Below, piece by piece: positions 13,028-14,394 of a stretch of 14,394 nt of DNA. The position numbers were made by a program, and so were the translations under genes. The stretch is from positions 1 through 14,394 of the forward strand of contig CAYMUX010000086.1 of assembly GCA_964393845.1 (NCBI GenBank). The letters are read 5' to 3'. The notes beneath the pieces were generated by a model. It did no database searches, was not told the origin of the DNA, and saw nothing but the letters and a program-made list of their open reading frames with translations. The DNA is from UBA6902 sp964393845 (GTDB lineage: Bacteria; Nitrospirota; Thermodesulfovibrionia; UBA6902). Position 1 is the stretch's first letter. Every line of letters starts with the position of its first letter.

Positions 13028-14254
13028 TCAACTCAATTTCCCCCGCAGAATCCCATTACGTTCAAGCTGTCTCCGGGTCTTTTCGATCTCAGCCTCCAGC
13101 AGATCAGCCCTGGGTAAAACAGTCAGGTATTCGCGCACCAGCATTTTGTTAGGTAGTCCTTCAGTGGCATATTTGGCGAGCGCTGCCCCCTTGCTTGCAC
13201 AGAGGACCAAACCGACGGGAGGATTTTCGCCTGTCTTTGTCCAGTGTTCGCGGGCATAGTTCAGGTACAGATGCATCTGTCCGGCGTCAGCATGGGTGAA
13301 TTTGCCGAGTTTAAGGTCTATCAACACCAGACAGTGCAGACAGCGATGGTAGAAGACCAGGTCCACGCGAAACCATTCATCATCGATCCGCAACCTACGC
13401 TGCCGCGCAACAAAACAGAAGTCTCCGCCGAGTTCCAGCAGAAACGCTTCAAGATGACGAATCAGAGCCTCTTCTAGCTCCGATTCGGAATACTCGTCTT
13501 TAAGGCCGAGGAATTCCAATACCAGAGGGTCTTTGAGTTCCTCTTCCGGGGTGACTGCATCCTCAGGTTTGGGCAAGGCGCCTTTGGTGAGCATAGCTGC
13601 CTTGTTGCGTGAGAGCGCAGTCCTTTCATAAAACTGCGAATTGATCTGCCGGTCCAGCTGCCGCACCGACCAGCCGCCACGCAGTGCTTCTGTTTCGTAG
13701 AAAACACTGGCTTCGGGATTTTTCACGGACAGAAGAAGAACGTAATGCGACCAGGGGAGAGGAAACCTGTTGGCGATATCTTTCAAGGTAAATTGCGCAG
13801 ACATCGCCTGCGATTTTTCAGGCAGTGTCTGAAAAATTGGCTCGAAAGAAATGCTCGACAGTGTCGAGCATTTCTCGATTGCAGGTTTCTCCCTTAATTT
13901 GTCCGACGCTGTCGAGCAAATGACATCCGAAGGGAATGCAAGATAAAACTCACGGAATCTCTGTAAATTCTGTCGCGAGAAACCACGCCCAAACCTTGCA
14001 GTAAGATCATCTGAAAGTCGCAACAGAAGCTCCTCCCCATACCCTGCCCTGCTTCGGCCCTTTTGCTCATGCTCCACAATCCGCCGCCCAATCTCCCAGT
14101 AGGTTGCAGTCATAATAGAGTTGACCGCGCGTGCCGAGGCACGTCTGGCCTGCTCCAAAAGATCAACCATGCCCGACAAGATGCTGTCGTATACGGGCAA
14201 ATGACCGGTGGATTTTACTGGAGGTCTCAGGATCTTCTTAATCTTAGGGCCCAT
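13028..14254 (-). CDS. DUF1016 / YhcG-family PDDEXK nuclease
   Basis: 408-aa protein of the YhcG family. The N-terminal DUF1016_N domain is recognised by ATYWEIGRRIVEHEQKG (50-66), YGEELL and FGRGFSRQNLQRFREFYLAFP (88-108); the middle has FPLPWSHYVLLLSV (164-177) and GGWSVRQLDRQINSQFYER (193-211). The C-terminal PD-(D/E)xK nuclease fold shows VDLVFYHR with D298 and LIDLKLGKF with D313-x-K315, followed by GQMHLYLNYAREH (325-337) and PPVGLVLCASK. All likely catalytic residues are present. Family members are often next to type I restriction-modification or other defence genes; none is in this window. The variable linker between the two halves (about 108-158) holds two near-repeats CSTASDK and CSTLSSI encoded by palindromic DNA. 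GAGAGGGAC before the ATG at 14254 gives a fair ribosome site. Confidence 0.88.
   Translation of the reverse strand: MGPKIKKILRPPVKSTGHLPVYDSILSGMVDLLEQARRASARAVNSIMTATYWEIGRRIVEHEQKGRSRAGYGEELLLRLSDDLTARFGRGFSRQNLQRFREFYLAFPSDVICSTASDKLREKPAIEKCSTLSSISFEPIFQTLPEKSQAMSAQFTLKDIANRFPLPWSHYVLLLSVKNPEASVFYETEALRGGWSVRQLDRQINSQFYERTALSRNKAAMLTKGALPKPEDAVTPEEELKDPLVLEFLGLKDEYSESELEEALIRHLEAFLLELGGDFCFVARQRRLRIDDEWFRVDLVFYHRCLHCLVLIDLKLGKFTHADAGQMHLYLNYAREHWTKTGENPPVGLVLCASKGAALAKYATEGLPNKMLVREYLTVLPRADLLEAEIEKTRRQLERNGILRGKLS
13848..13874. repeat. Perfect 12-bp palindrome inside the DUF1016 gene
   Basis: GAAATGCTCGAC (13848-13859) and GTCGAGCATTTC (13863-13874) are perfect inverted repeats around a 3-base loop. 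It lies in the linker region of the nuclease and encodes the KCSTLSS segment. Confidence 0.8.
13901..13917. repeat. Second, imperfect palindrome of the same motif
   Basis: GTCCGAC-GCT-GTCGAGC is an imperfect 7-bp inverted repeat (5 of 7 pairs) with the same GTCGAGCA core as the palindrome 27 bases away. It encodes the CSTASD segment of the nuclease linker. Confidence 0.55.
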
Positions 14255-14337
14255 GTCCCTCTCTAATCATATTAACGGCTTGCGCTATCACTGATTTTGT
14301 GGTACCCCTCAAAAAGGTTTAATAATGATAATACGAT

Positions 14338-14394
14338 ATGCCTGTTAAAGACAAGAACTATTTATTCCTGGCAGGCACGCAGCTACAACTGATC
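14338..14394 (+). CDS. Partial gene at the window edge
   Basis: An ATG at 14338 opens a frame that reaches the window end: MPVKDKNYLFLAGTQLQLI (19 codons). It is divergent from the DUF1016 gene. GATAAT at 14327-14332 is -10-like but too close for a normal leader, and there is no clear ribosome site. The pattern L-F-L-x-x-T-x-L-Q-L-I resembles the start of polysialyltransferase-like glycosyltransferases (LFLxSTPLQLLNA), but 19 residues are not enough to assign a family. Confidence 0.35.
   Translation, partial: MPVKDKNYLFLAGTQLQLI

Noticed and set aside
12874..13152. 92-aa plus-strand open frame
   Set aside because: It overlaps the 3' end of the DUF1016 gene on the opposite strand and the repeat-like copy; no ribosome site or domain supports it.

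Overview
The window looks like part of a Gram-negative bacterial chromosome. It encodes a periplasmic MltB-type murein transglycosylase, a phasin-like protein and an ABC1/UbiB kinase, has moderate GC, and has AT-rich intergenic gaps filled with small palindromic repeats. The gene set and the style of the proteins would fit Nitrospirota or a deltaproteobacterial-type lineage, but this is inference; no 16S rRNA or other decisive marker is present.

Layout. (1) 1-1978, plus strand: a consensus-like sigma70 promoter, an MltB-family lytic transglycosylase and a WalJ/YycJ-type metallo-beta-lactamase-fold hydrolase. (2) 1979-2334: a convergent gap with two separate palindromic elements, one resembling a MITE with possible TA target duplication. 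(3) 2335-7560, minus strand: a probable four-gene operon read as alaS, phasin-like, ubiB-like, orphan HepT-like HEPN protein, with gaps of 39-55 bp. (4) 7693-9174: a GHKL-ATPase protein whose linker contains a 9-bp tandem repeat, also found (degenerate) at 1114-1132. (5) 9241-9892: a complete MntA/HepT toxin-antitoxin pair with a 14-nt gene overlap. (6) 9914-11443: a B12-binding-like radical SAM protein with an unusual CX4CX2C cluster motif. (7) 11444-13027: about 1.6 kb without an intact gene. It holds a degenerate five-unit CRISPR-like array, a GC-rich region that folds as a structured RNA on the minus strand (GCAA tetraloop, long closing helix, two possible pseudoknots; HEARO/omega-RNA-like is my tentative reading), and a broken minus-strand gene whose first 16 residues resemble the RuvC-I start of type II-B Cas9 proteins. 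It also holds an extra repeat-like copy just upstream of that stub. (8) 13028-14254, minus strand: a DUF1016/YhcG PDDEXK nuclease with palindromes inside its coding sequence. (9) 14338-14394: the start of a plus-strand gene cut by the window edge.

How it fits together. The left half is housekeeping (cell wall, translation, lipid/quinone-type kinase). The right half is accessory: a toxin-antitoxin pair, a GHKL ATPase, a DUF1016 nuclease, and between them what may be the remains of an RNA-guided nuclease locus. Region (7) is the part most worth a second look. The pieces there are degraded, and the repeat's 3' end (ATTGAAAN) looks more like a type I/III array than a type II one, so the parts may not all come from one system.
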